A stretch of 64,000 nt of DNA. It comes from Hyposmocoma kahamanoa (taxonomy: Eukaryota; Arthropoda; Insecta; Lepidoptera; Cosmopterigidae). Both the position numbers and the translations under genes were made by a program. The DNA is taken from the NCBI RefSeq assembly GCF_003589595.1, contig NW_020653718.1:3829145-3893144 (forward strand), read 5' to 3'. Below are positions 34,181-45,675 of this stretch, in pieces. The notes under the pieces are model-generated. The model was not told the DNA's origin. It saw only the letters and a list, made by a program, of their open reading frames with translations, and did no database searches. Numbering within the stretch: the first letter of the stretch is position 1; the number at the start of each line of letters is the position of its first letter.

Positions 34181-34287
34181 CTTAGTCTCACGGTGGTTTT
34201 CTATTTAAAATACAGAAATTCTTTAATGTACGTACACCAAAATGGTGACAAATAAAATATAATTAAATTTAAAAAAAAATACCCGGT

Positions 34288-34319
34288 GGTACAATGGGCA
34301 TGAGACCGCCCATTGTACC
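34288..34319. repeat. 12-bp-arm hairpin
   Basis: GGTACAATGGGC, loop ATGAGACC, and the exact inverse complement GCCCATTGTACC. It stands alone in AT-rich sequence beyond the Penelope element. Confidence 0.8.
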
Positions 34320-35331
34320 TCCGCTCATTTCTTTAAGAGATTTCTCCATACCTCACAGGAGAAAGACTAATACAAGGTGGGAAAAATTAGTTTCATTTCC
34401 TTTGTGTAACAATCGCGAAAACCTAAGAACGCGATTCAGTGCTTGTCAAAAACACAGGCAAAGTATCTGGCACGAAGAATTTATCAAGAAACACTTGATT
34501 TACCATTACACAACTTAGTTGTGATATGAGCTCCAGATTATTATGATTTTTGCTCTGAAATCTGTGTTGCATTGCATGAATAGTCCAAATATCAATGATA
34601 TCTAAATCCTTGCCTAACTTAAGAATTTTGAAATGGGATTTCAATAATCGAATATCCACAAACTGTGGGTAGTTTGTAAAGAAGGTAACTTCTTCTTTTT
34701 CTTAACGAATCGATGGCATACTCTAATGCTTGCTATAGTGGTGAAAGGGTTGACTTAAGGTACCTACTCGCTGGTTATTGCACAGAGTACGCCAGATGTA
34801 CCTACAAGAAAGGAATGGGGCGCGTGGAGGCTCCTTTCGTGCACCCCACAAATATACTGAATTGAGGTTTGCGACGGCCTGGTTCGTCGTCGAGTAACGT
34901 CGATTATATTTCGAGAAGCGTTGCAGGTCTGCTGCTATCTGTCACCGGCTAACCACATAAGGCGACGGATTTCACCGTAGATGTTTCATCAACACATAAA
35001 TATTTTTCCTCCACTATCATTTTGCGTACTGGAAAGAGTGTAACTCTTCAGTGTTATGTTTCTCTAACGACGCAACCTGGATATTTTTGAGGTATCTTCT
35101 AGATAAATGTGTAATTTCAGCACTCGTGTTGAACTCTATATTGCTTACGATAAGAATGCTCCAAAGTTCAAAGTATCAAGCTTGATGTGCTCTTGCTTGT
35201 ATCATTCTCTTGTACTTTTCCACTTTCTATCAAAGAAGTGAGATTCTGAGCAAACTTGAGAAACAAAAAAAATGCAAAAAAGAAATGCCTTCATACTTGT
35301 AATGGGAAAAGATGAAACATGTTTTAGAATA
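34320..35331. other. No recognised content
   Basis: A 78-residue minus ORF at 34423-34659 has no family that I can name. The rest is featureless. Confidence 0.4.
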
Positions 35332-35511
35332 TTAGTAGCAGTAGACCTCCATGTGAAAAAGTTCGTTCAACCAAGTACGGCAACCATTCTGCCGCCAAGC
35401 AATAACGTGAGCATAACTTGAAGGGTGCTGGTGCAACTAGAAGCACACGGGACTTAACAACTTGATGTTTCAGAGTGACGGTCGCAGTGCCAGTGTCCTT
35501 CAGATTTACAT
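35332..35511 (+). repeat. Family A repeat, 3'-truncated
   Basis: TTAGTAGCAGTAGACCTCCA, CGCCAAGCAATAACGTGAGC, ACACGGGACTTAACAACTTG and CCAGTGTCCTTCAGATTTAC. It ends where the next copy begins. Confidence 0.7.
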
Positions 35512-35516
35512 CTAGA

Positions 35517-35797
35517 TAGTAGCAGTAGAGCTCCTTGTGAAAGAGTTCGTCCAGGGAAGTACTGTCACCTTGGCTATTTCTGCTGCCAAGCAGTAACGGG
35601 AGCATTACTGAAGGATGTTGGTGAAATTACAGGCACATGGGACTTGTCAACTTATGTCTCAATATGACGAGCGCAGTGGCAGTGTCCCTTAGATATTTGA
35701 TTTAAAGCTCGGTGTGGCACGGCAACTGTTATGGACAGGCGCTTACCACCGGGTGCACGACCTGTTCATCCTGTCACTTGCTAACCAATAAAAAAAC
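35517..35797 (+). repeat. Family A repeat in tandem with the previous copy
   Basis: TAGTAGCAGTAGAGCTCCTT at the left and GGTGCACGACCTGTTCATCC then AATAAAAAAAC at the right. Same orientation as 35332, 5 bp apart. The upstream copy is more diverged, so they are unlikely to come from one recent duplication. Confidence 0.75.
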
Positions 35798-36309
35798 ATT
35801 TCTCCATATGTCCGTATATTCCAAGGTAAAACCGGTGAAAAGCATAAGAAAAAGTGTTGGATGCACATGTGGGTTAGTATACACATGACATTAATGTAAG
35901 GGCAGTATGAAAAACAGATTATAATACATGTTCAGTATCTGATTTTCCCACTAATGCTGACGCGCTACACTATAACAGAATACTAGAGCGTGATGCAATG
36001 TGGTTAGATAACTGTCTGACCTAATAACCGAGTTTACTTAATTAGGTGTACATAAGTACCTATGTAAGTAGCTTTTGTTTCTATTAATTGTTAACCTGCG
36101 CTTTTGTTAAGATTTTGATGTGATTATGATAACATTTTTGATATTCCTGTTGTACCTTTCCAAAATGATTTAGTTACCAGTTACACCCAACTGGTACAAA
36201 CCATAAACAAAATATATTCATATTAAAAGTTTAGATACTTACGTAGGTAATCGCAAGTGTTACAAGTTATTTGGTATATATTTTAAATAAAATTATTACT
36301 ATTCTTTAA
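35798..36309. other. No recognised content
   Basis: AT-rich sequence without ORF or repeat that I recognise. Confidence 0.4.
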
Positions 36310-36530
36310 CTGCCTCTGTGGCCGAACGGTTACCATGCTCCAGCACGAGCATGCCACGCAGAGGCCTCTGGTTCGATTGCCGTACCGGTAAAAATATTTA
36401 TATGGCCTACATTTATTTCTCTCGCTAGTTTGGGTTTCATTTGTGGTTGTCTATGGCTGTGTCTAGGCCACCCGTGATACCGTTTCCCTAGTGCGTTGCT
36501 TATGAGTGTGTTGCGTTATTATTCTTTATG
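36310..36530 (+). mobile_element. tRNA-derived SINE (family E)
   Basis: TGCCTCTGTGGCCGAACGGT, then GGTTCGATTGCCGTACC and TATATGGCCTACATTTATTT. It carries a small inverted duplication (CATGCTCCAGCACGAGCATG) after the A box. Confidence 0.8.
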
Positions 36531-36593
36531 TCATGAGTATATGAAATAACGAAAATTATATCTATATGTATCTAACTATCTATATTTATTCAA

Positions 36594-36775
36594 CTGCCTC
36601 CGTGGCTGAACGGTTACCATTCTGACCTGTCACGCAGAGGTCCCGGGTCGGGAGAAATATTTGTACGGTCTATATTTATTTCTATCGTGTCTGGTTGTAA
36701 TTTGAGGTTATCTATGCGTGTGTCCATGGCACCCGTGATACAGGGTTTTCCTGTGCGGGGCTATGAGTGTGTAAA
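36594..36775 (+). mobile_element. tRNA-derived SINE (family E), B box deleted
   Basis: CTGCCTCCGTGGCTGAACGG, then GCAGAGGTCCCGGGTCGGGA. The GGTTCGATTCC segment is missing, which would remove the internal promoter. The tail with GTGTCCATGGCACCCGTGAT is intact. Confidence 0.8.
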
Positions 36776-36779
36776 TACA

Positions 36780-37512
36780 TTAAATACATTCGTTCATAAT
36801 TTGAGGAAATCATGCACTCCTGCCTATTTAGCTAAAGAGTTGTGTTGGAACGACGGGGCTGATGGCAATGTACGATCGATACGGTATCCTACTTTACGAT
36901 ATCACCAACTCCTAGACTAACGGTTTATCGCGGTAGTTTCAAATTTGCTGCATCTAAGTGTTGGAATGATTTGTCTCCTCCAATAGGGAATTTGAAGTCT
37001 TCTTACACTTTCAAAAGGAAATGCAGGCTTTGGTTACTTTCAAAGTAAAGTTCTGCTAGTAATTGGATGTAGTGTCGTCATGCGGATTTATGCATATTTT
37101 TATTTTTGTTCTTTATTTATTTATTATATATATATATTATAATTTTTCACTATTTATTGTAATTATGTGTGCAGTTCATCCTTATCTATACTTTATCTAT
37201 ACTTGATGTATTTTGAAATGAAATATTTTATGTGGATTTGCTACCATTACGACAATGTAATCATAGCTTTAAGTTTAAATTGTATACTTTAGTCATTTTA
37301 CTGGAGCTTGTCGAGCCACGTCAGAATTATTATATTATTAATATCACAGAATTAAATGTAGCGCTTCACCAAAAAGGTAAAGTCTGAAAAACAGCTCAAG
37401 CTGAGACTCTTGCCTTTTTATCTACATGTGTAACTTCAGATTATGTTATTTAAGGCTAAATTATTATTTAATGTAGATAAATAAAGCTATTATTATTATT
37501 ATTATTATTATA
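36780..37512 (+). mobile_element. LINE 3' end with (ATT)n tail
   Basis: Plus frames read SCTPAYLAKELCWNDGADG and then, after a frameshift, VYRGSFKFAASKCWNDLSPP and LKSSYTFKRKCRLWLLSK before a stop. This is a typical C-terminus of a lepidopteran-type non-LTR RT. A 3' UTR of about 430 bp follows, ending in AATAAAGCT(ATT)n at about 37488-37512. A family A fragment has landed exactly at the end of the tail. Confidence 0.75.
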
Positions 37513-37677
37513 AAATTACAGGCATATGAGACTTGTCAACTTAAGCGGGCGCAGTGGCAGTGCACCGCAGATCTTTGCGATTGAAAGCTTTGAGTACTGC
37601 AACTGTACGGACAGGCGTGTAGTTTACCATCAGGCGCACGACATATCCCGCCCCATCACTTAATATTATAAAAAATA
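37513..37677 (+). repeat. Family A repeat, right half
   Basis: AAAATTACAGGCATATGAGA, GATCTTTGCGATTGAAAGC and CAGGCGCACGACATATCCCG in order. Confidence 0.65.
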
Positions 37678-38214
37678 ATGGAGTTTTGTTATGCAAGTAT
37701 ACAGAAGCTGTGCAATAGACTTTAACAGTATAAAGCTTTTGTTTCACTGTAGTTTCAAACCTTGTTGATTGCGTCACAATTCCGATCTATAGTGAATTCC
37801 AATAGCATTGTTGATATCATTTATCTGACCCAATTGGCAGACCTCAACCGTTTATTAGCAGTGCTAAGGTGAAACGCTGAATGCATTCCAAGTTCTCAAT
37901 TTGTAACTTAAATATCTAATGTGCGAAACTTTTATTGTCTTAATCAAGTTTGTTTTTGAAGAAAAATGCTTAATAATTTAATGTGGACCAGTTACATTAG
38001 GTTTTTTACGTATAATAAACCTTACAATTTACATTCTGCAATTACATATGACGAGTTACAGTTCTACAAGTTTCTGTGTATCAAAAATTACAATTTACAA
38101 ATTTCATGTCACTTTAAAAAAACTACTTGCATGTTTAAATTATTTGCAAAATTGTAATATAGTTCTAACAGGTGACCTAGCACCATATATCAAAAATAGT
38201 AGCAGATAAACAAT

Positions 38215-38657
38215 AATCTCAGTACAGAGTACTAAAAAAACCGACCTCAAAAGTAAGTGGAATTACGTCTATTAAGTTTTATTGAAATATCCCCTAGGTC
38301 GCCACTATACAGGACTTGATACTGGAGATAATAAAAAACGGTTCTCACAACTCAAAGTATATGCAGAGAAAAAGCCTTGAATTGGAGAAATAGCAAAATC
38401 AACCACTAAAGTAATTGCTCCTAAATTAAAGTTGGGCGCTATTTATAAAAATGAATCTTCATGCGTGAACAGCCACCCTTCGAGGTGGATGCTTTTCTTC
38501 AAAATGAAATGGGACCACTATGGAAGTCCTTTCCAACAAAAAAAGAACCATGAAAATCGGTTCACAAATACCGGAACTATCGCGTAACATACATACATAC
38601 AAAGAAAAGAACATACAGGCGAATTGAGAACCTCCTCCTTTTTTGATGTCGGTTAAT
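38215..38657 (-). repeat. Family B repeat, near full length
   Basis: About 440 bp, non-coding. It begins CTCAGTACAGAGTACTAAAA and ACCGACCTCAAAAGTA, passes AGGACTTGATACTGGAGA, GAAATGGGACCACTATGGAA and AAATACCGGAACTATCGCG, and ends GAGAACCTCCTCCTTTTTTG with GTCGGTTAA. The ends ACCGACCTC and GAxGTCGGT form a short inverted pair. Other copies: about 348-620, 39025-39457, 41558-41760 (opposite), 51900-51985 (end only), 60570-60873 (opposite), 61268-61478. Confidence 0.75.
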
Positions 38658-38660
38658 TAG

Positions 38661-38849
38661 ACTGTGTTCCGGTTTTGAAGGGTAAGGGTGCTGGTGAAAT
38701 TATAGGCACATATGACTTGTCAACTCATGTTTCAGGGCGACAGGCGCAGTGGCAGTGCTCATGAGATCTTTGCGATTTAAAGCTCGTGAGTGGAAATGCA
38801 TCCAGGTGCACGATTTGTTCGTCTCGTCATTTGGTATTATAAAAAAAAA
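38661..38849 (+). repeat. Family A repeat, right two-thirds
   Basis: CTGTGTTCCGGTTTTGAAGG, TGACTTGTCAACTCATGTTT and AGATCTTTGCGATTTAAAGC, ending TATAAAAAAAA. It abuts the family B copy. Confidence 0.7.
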
Positions 38850-39024
38850 TTCTGAATAGGTACATTTATTTAGGTACTCTTTTGTGAGAAAAATGGCGCT
38901 TCCATCGAGTAGTAAGAAAGTTGAAGGAAATTAGTCAATAACTTTTTATCCTTAAATAAGAGGGTTATAAAATATCATATATCGTCGGAGATAGTGCAAA
39001 TCCGCGAATGTAGCATTGTTAATA

Positions 39025-39457
39025 ATCTCAGTACAGGGTACTAAAAAAACCGACCTCAAAAGTACGTTGAATTACGTCTATTTCCTAAGTTTTATTGAAA
39101 TATCCTTAAATTCGCCACTATACAGGACTTGACACTAGAGATAACAAAAATCGGTCTCACTACTCAAAGTATATGCAGAGAAAACGCCTTGGATTGGAGA
39201 AATAGCAAAATCAACCATTAAAATAATTCCTCCTTAGTAAAATTTAGGCGCTATTTATAAAAATTCAGGCGTGAACAGCCCTTAGAGGTGGATGATTTTC
39301 TTCAAAATGAAATGGGACCACTATGGAAGTACCCCCTTTCCAACAAAAAAAGAATCATGAAAATCGGCTCACAAATACCGGAGTTATCGCGTAACATACA
39401 TACAAAAAAAACATACAGTCGAATTGAGAACCTCCTCCTTTTTTGAAGTCGGTTAAA
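39025..39457 (-). repeat. Family B repeat, near full length
   Basis: Same order of blocks as 38215-38657: CTCAGTACAGGGTACTAAAA, GGACTTGACACTAGAGATAA, GAAATGGGACCACTATGGAA and GAGAACCTCCTCCTTTTTTG. The two copies are about 370 bp apart in the same orientation. Confidence 0.75.
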
Positions 39458-40500
39458 AAGCGCGTATCTACACTGAATCAAATTTCACAGGAGAGGGATT
39501 TAACGTTATTACTTTGATATTTCTATAGCTACGACTTCTTTCCTTTTTGAACAGTAAGCATTATATTATGTTGTCTATGGATTGATGACAATAGATTCCT
39601 GTAAATCTGGTAAACATTTAATTAAGTGCATGTAACGTATAAATAGTTTTTTTTATAAATAAATATATGTTATCGATTGTATATTATATAACATATCATT
39701 AGTTATATATTAAGTATATGTTATTAATATATGTAACATCACGACAAATAATTTATCGTCGATTTTAATTTCAACTTCAATTAAAATTTAAATTCAAAAG
39801 TCTCTAAGCTAAGTACTAATTTTGTTTGTTGTTCTGGTCGTTTATAAGACTTCAAAATTTAAGCCATTGTTGATAACTATTTTGGCCTAAGTTAGTTAAG
39901 ACAAATATTGTTCGTTGTAGTTGGCTGTTGTTATACCTTAACAATAAAATTGAAAATAAAAATTGGTTTGACCACGAAATTACCGAAATGGAAAGTTATA
40001 ATTAAATGCTAGTTACGCGTAATTGCACCGTCCGCGTCGCCGACGATATATACATTATTTAATTCATGTAGTTAGTATTATTTTTACTGCTTTATGTTTT
40101 GTCTAAAATTATTTTCGAAAAGGTATTACAATTATCATTTCTATCGCACTGACTTTCAAAATGAATAGTAAGGCTGCAGAAAAGACTGTACCACTAACAT
40201 TTCCACACGTTGTAATAGGGGTTACTTAACCTACCGGTACATATTTCGTCAAGGCGTCGCCACGGCAAACGACGACATGCTTAAAGTGATTATGCAGATG
40301 TAATAAGAAATTCTAAGGCGGTAATAATTCAAATTGACGGTGGTTGACCTTGCCGGCAGCAATACTTTACCAATGGTATGTTTGTCACATGACATAACTT
40401 CACGGTAAACCCGTAAACACTTGCTATACCTTTGAAGCTATGCCCACAGGGCAAATTAATACGGACGTAATTATAATTAAAAAACAAAAATTACCTATTC
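39458..40500. other. No recognised content
   Basis: AT-rich. No ORF or repeat identified. Confidence 0.4.
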
Positions 40501-40539
40501 CATTTAATCTTCTTTCCTAATAGTCTAACTTCTAAACAA

Positions 40540-41019
40540 ATGCATAAAATACGGAACACTCTCGTAACTCTCGGAATATGGGGTGGTGCTGCAAAAACTG
40601 TATTACTGAAATTGGTGAGAGCTCAAAGGATGTTGTTGAAAATTTGCTTTTTTAAACCCAAATTATACCCAACCAAACGTCTGTACAAAGAGTCGAAGCT
40701 ATTAACAGTTAGACAACTTTACATTTCTGCCGTCACTCTTCATCAGCACTCTCAAACACCTCCACAAAACCACGATAGTGTGAACCAAAAGAGAAGACAC
40801 AACTCCGTCTGTATTTCAGTTCCAGTCAGAACAACATTTGCTCAAAGATTTTTGCGTTTTCGATCTGGCAGAGTATACAATTTATTAAATAAAAACTACA
40901 TATAATAAATTTATCTAAATATGAATTAAAAAATAAAATCGACACATATTTACTAACACTAAGCTATGACAACACAGAGAAATTAATTGAAATCATAAAT
41001 TAAAGTGAACATACACACA

Positions 41020-41062
<43 letters not shown>

Positions 41063-41320
41063 ACACACACATACACACACACACACACACATACACTCAT
41101 GCGTATCTTCTTCTCTACAAGTTCTACATATTACCGAACAATAAATGTAATTAACTGAATCTGAGTTGGGAGGCCTGGAACCCTAAAATACAAATCATAG
41201 ATTTAGTTTAGGCTCCAGCTTTCCACAAATGTAATTTGTTTTGAAATTGTCACCTTAGATTTAATATCTCTTTTTAAGTAATATTTGTGGAAGGAGAAAT
41301 AAACGATTTTTATTTTAACT
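40540..41320 (+). mobile_element. LINE C-terminus with CA microsatellite and 3' UTR
   Basis: Plus ORF 40540-40905 (121 residues) includes LGIWGGAAKTVLLKLVRAQR, YPTKRLYKESKLLTVRQLYI and RFLRFRSGRVYNLLNKNYI, the thumb/C-terminal region of a non-LTR RT. The frame is closed by TAA but NLSKYELKNKIDTYLLTL continues one frame over. After it comes (CA)n at 41006-41095 and a probable 3' UTR ending with AATAAACG near 41300. 5'-truncated. Confidence 0.75.
41006..41095. repeat. CA microsatellite
   Basis: About 90 bp of (AC)n with a few T interruptions, sitting between the LINE coding end and its 3' UTR. Confidence 0.95.
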
Positions 41321-41557
41321 TATTTATTACCACTAAATTTTGACCAATTTTGTTATTGCACACGTGTCGATTGTGATCGATTCGAAGAAATATATAAAAA
41401 AGGAACAAAAAAGAAGCCACTTGCGTTGAAGTTCAATCGGTAATCTACAAGGCCAGTGAGAGTTCCGCATTGTTTAGTGACTCATGCGCTTCTTACCAGT
41501 TTTCCGCTGCTTGTTTACGAACATGCTTTATGAAGACGTATAGTAACTTTTTAATAA

Positions 41558-41760
41558 CCGACTTCAAAAGAAGGAGGAGGTTCTGTTATGTGTTCTGGAC
41601 GATATTGGTCCCATTTAAATTTGAAGAAAATATTCCACCTCTAAGGGTGGCAAACTAGGGGATGAATCCGATTTTGCGCACTTTCTTGTAACCGATGTCA
41701 ATAAAACTTGGCAAATAGATGCAATTCCACGAACTTTTGAGGTCGATTTTTTGTATAAGT
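41558..41760 (+). repeat. Family B repeat, internally deleted, opposite orientation
   Basis: ACCGACTTCAAAAGAAGGAG at the left, GGTCCCATTTAAATTTGAAG, CCACCTCTAAGGGTGGCAAA and ACTTTTGAGGTCGATTTTTT at the right. Confidence 0.7.
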
Positions 41761-42196
41761 AAAAGTAAAAGTTGTATTTATAAATTCTCCGCTTTCAGGG
41801 CAATTGTCTTTACTACAAAATTATTTTTTTTCGTTTTCCCGTTAGTGGTGTTATTTTAAGGGAGTTTTATGTTTATTTTGGGTTACAGATAGGTACCATA
41901 CCACTCTATGTCTTCTAGCAACGTCAATGTCCATAAAAGCACCGATTAAGCTGCCACATTAAGCTGTTAATATGACTTATATGTAAAGTAAGGTGATAAT
42001 GCGTTGAGTGTTTCGTTGCTGTCTTTTGTATGAAAATTACGAAATATTGCAACAAAGTTCATGGGTATAAGGAAAACTGCCGCAATATAATACACTTATT
42101 GTAGTTATTTATAAATTTACCTAATACTATAAACACGATAAATATTTTCATTTGTAACATCAAAGTACCTCAGGTTCAGAATATGTTTTTATTAAC

Positions 42197-42446
42197 AATA
42201 TCAAGTGAAGAGACGAGCAAGTAACAGTTGCAGTGCCATACAGAGCTTTAAATTGCAAACTTCTAAGGGGCAATGCCACTGCGCCCGTCACCCTGAGACA
42301 TAAGTTGACAAGTTCCATGTGCCTGCAATTTCACCCTTCAAAACCGGAAAGCAGTCATGATCATACTGCTGCTTGTCGGCAGAAATAAGTAAGGTGACAG
42401 TACTTTCCTGGACTAACTCTTTTACAAGGAGCTCTACTGCTACGAT
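42197..42446 (-). repeat. Family A repeat, inverted
   Basis: ATATCAAGTGAAGAGACGAG, AACAGTTGCAGTGCC, GGGGCAATGCCACTGCGCCC and CAAGGAGCTCTACTGCTAC in order. Confidence 0.75.
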
Positions 42447-42449
42447 GTT

Positions 42450-43119
42450 TATTCTAACTAAATATGATCACCAATACAAACAATTCTTATTTCACCAATG
42501 AACAGCCTAAAATATAAAACATCCAACACAAGTGCAGCTACATTGCACGATTTAACCTACACTGGGTTCACAGGGTCGCAAAGTAATTTACTTCCATTTT
42601 TAATAAGTAAAATTTCTTCCTGGCAATCTTGGGATAGAAACTTAGGAGATGCAAAGAATATATTCGTGTAACGTAATAAAGCAGCTGCCTGTATTCAGAG
42701 TGTAACGATTGACAGCTCGTGAATAATAATGAGTTTGTGTATTATATACGTACACGTTGCATTACGATAATAGGGTGACCATTTATTATTATTGCTTCTA
42801 TTGGTAAAGACCTGTGACCTGCGGGAGAACTTAAAAAGGTAAATAAAAATTTAGAAACTATTTCAAGAAAAAGTTGTTGTGGCTTCGAAGGTCTATAATA
42901 AACTTCCGAGTCAAATTAGGTTAAATTGCCTACATTTTTAGCGTAATGTTCTAATTTTTTTATCGTGAACATGATGACTGCACAATGTGTGAAAAATCTG
43001 TATAAATTAATAGACGATACGAGAACTATTTAATTTACATTTACATTATTTAATTGCTCCGATTTCTTAGAAAATAGTTTATTTTTTTAATTAAACAGTC
43101 TTTTTTTTATAAAAAATAA
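42450..43119. other. No recognised content
   Basis: AT-rich; no ORF or repeat identified. Confidence 0.4.
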
Positions 43120-43564
43120 GTGCGCAATTGACCTCATTCTCACCTGATGGAAAGTGACGATGAGGTTGAGGATATACACTTTTAAACTTTCGCGTTGCAT
43201 TGTACTAACATTTGGAAACGGGAATAAATGCGTTTACATTTGGATAGGTATTTTTCACACCTATCTAGTTCCCCGTGATCACAGCCAGTGCAACCTGGCC
43301 GAAACTAGGTAGGTGTCAAAAATACCTATTCGTATGTAAACGCGTTTACTCCCGTTTCCATATGTTAGAGGTTGAGGATGTAACGTGCACACCTAAATAA
43401 TTTCTTGAAATGTCCAAGTTATAGCGTTCGTGGAATACGTCCGCAGGCAGGGAATTCCGCTCCATAGCCGTTCGCCATATGAATGTGGAAGCGTAACGCT
43501 TCGTCCGAATCCTGGAAATATCCAGAACATGGAGGTGGAACTCCAGCCCACTTATCCAATTCAT
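43120..43564 (-). mobile_element. LINE C-terminal fragment interrupted by a hairpin element
   Basis: The minus frame 43564-43380 reads FHLHVLDISRIRTKRYASTF, IWRTAMERNSLPADVFHERY and NLDISRNYLGV, a standard non-LTR RT C-terminus. The segment TCACCTGATGGAAAGTGACG at 43139 is the downstream part of the same LINE. Between them lies the hairpin insertion. Confidence 0.7.
43174..43367. mobile_element. Hairpin element flanked by 12-bp direct repeats
   Basis: The core 43205-43368 is an inverted repeat. The left arm GGAAACGGGAATAAATGCGT and right arm ACGCGTTTACTCCCGTTTCC continue for nearly 60 bp, including GGATAGGTATTTTT. The loop carries GTGATCACAGCCAGTGCAAC. The direct repeat GAGGTTGAGGAT lies at 43162-43173 and 43368-43379, consistent with insertion into the LINE. 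Confidence 0.75.
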
Positions 43565-44224
43565 TATTATTATATTTTATTATTTGGTTCTAATGTCTCA
43601 TTGGTCTCTATGAGTATAGTCTACAAATCATTATTGCATTTGAAATAATTCAATGCTACTCTCGAATACATTTCTATATATTATTTTGTGAATGAAATTT
43701 TTTTTTCGGATTCTCTTTACATGTGACGTGGTCACGGTTGACTTTGAAACAAGGCAATTTGGATCCGAAATTAGTTTTATTCCTAATGTGTAGCAATCAC
43801 GGAAACCTAACTTAATGTATGTATTATTTTCTTACGTATCTATGTACACCATGACAACCAGTTAAGCAGAATACCTTTTGGATACTGGACATCTAACTAT
43901 TTTAGTTTTTTTTGCTAGTTTAGACTACTATAAACTAATACGAGATATTGATTAGGAAAAAACGTGAAATATTTTAAATCTTAATTACACTTTTTGTTAC
44001 AGTCCTATGTATAATCACTGCTTTATGGTCACCTATGGCGAAATGTAACGTTAGGGCCATGCCAAAGTTTGGCCTGTAATCGAGTTATTATGACTTCCGC
44101 GTATATGTTACAACAATTCGTAATTGTTACGAAAAACCCGATTTAAAAGGATGATATTATGAAGGTTTTTTTTCTTTATGTATTGAACATGTCTGAAAAA
44201 CAATATCTCAAGAAAACACTTAAT

Positions 44225-44540
44225 AAAATCCAGACAGATAAATCAAATACTACCTAGTCAAACATGTATACAAAATCTTCGCGGCGCTACATGCTGGTTC
44301 CGACAGAACACATTGAAACCACCCAACATTAAATATACGGAAATCAGCCTGTGCAAATAACCGCGCCCTGACAGGTTACGTATGAACGCTCTCCATGAGC
44401 AAAAAACGATATACATCCTCAGGAATTCTACATACTTCGCAATTCGGCGAGTTCACCCTCATCAAATCCGCATCAAATACAAAAATGTGTTTAATGAAAC
44501 GTATCCGAATTGAAGCCCATGCGCGCACATAGCGCATTTT
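44225..44540 (-). mobile_element. Possible LINE C-terminal fragment
   Basis: The minus frame reads ASIRIRFIKHIFVFDADLMR, VNSPNCEVCRIPEDVYRFLL and MESV then a stop. The SPxCxxC...EDVYxxLMExV pattern resembles the Cys/His tail of R1-group LINEs. Only this tail is visible. Confidence 0.5.
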
Positions 44541-45353
44541 AGAATTGCAAGAAAAGTACCTATTCAGGTTGGTATAAAATACTAACTGATGGCTCTAAGT
44601 GTGAAAATCTACCGACTTTACCGTACCCAGTGACAAACGTGAAATGGAATATCACAGGAATCATCTTTAGTGTAATTTATTTAACCCGCAATATTGACAC
44701 TTTCGAACCATAATTTATTTTAAACTAATATAACATAGACCATTAGAATAGCATCTTTCTGGTTAAAATGAGTGAATGAAATACGATATATCTAAACAAT
44801 AAATTATCACTGTCATCAACTTGAAAACTAATCAGAGACAAGTCTGTCACAATCACAACAAAGAACAAAAGCTTGTCACCACCCACTACGTCATATTATA
44901 TCTAACTAGTTACCATGTTCGAGGTAGGTGCGTACATCTAGTTAGGATCTTATAGTCATCAACACAATGTGTGTTGCACTGGTGGGCACGTGTTTTCTCA
45001 AAAATAGAATAGAAAAATCATTTATTCGACGCCAAAAGAGAGCGTAAGATGCATACGCAGTTTTTTATTGAGTGGTAGGGTATATATCAGAGTGAAAGAA
45101 TGATTATAAGCTTTAAATACCATCTCGTGTATTTGTTTTTTCAAGCAAACCATCATTTCGGGTCCCTTACAGGTCCTATGGACACAGCCGTCACATAGCC
45201 ACGGAGTGTCTCAGCCGTGTTTTCTCTTGGCGACGCGGCGCGATGTGAGCCGAAGGACGGGTTCCTTCCTTCTCAGGTGAAGCCAACAATCGCGAACAAT
45301 TAAGTACTCGAAATTTACTAAAGAGGTTATAAATTATTTTTAATTATTATAAC

Positions 45354-45675
45354 AAAGATCGAACACTAAGAAAAAAAATCCTTCGAGCCGTCTGGATACG
45401 AAAAAACGTCTTCCAGCAAACCGTGTCAGACGCTATGCCAACTAAGCCAAAGAACGAACTAGCGGACATTACGATTTTTTATAAATACTTGTTGCATATC
45501 CTTGTTTTTGATTTTTAACGACTTTTTGTTGTAGCGCCCTCTGTGCAAAATTTATTTCTTCATTCGGCCAGATACCTTCTATACTTCAAGTGCCGTCTGG
45601 CATGGTTTGCTGGAAGACGTCAGTTATAATCCAGCTGGATCGAAGGATTTTTTCTTGGTGTTCGATCTTTGCATT
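45354..45675. mobile_element. Inverted pair of tRNA-like repeat ends (family C foldback)
   Basis: The left arm AAGATCGAACACTAAGAAAA ... ACGTCTTCCAGCAAACCGTG and the right arm (inverted) AAGATCGAACACCAAGAAAA ... ACGTCTTCCAGCAAACCATG match for about 85 bp. The left arm continues into a tRNA-like segment (AGACGCTATGCCAACTAAGC) and TAGCGCCCTCTGTG. It is related to 54593 and 54868. A 60-residue ORF across the right arm is not a gene. Confidence 0.7.
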
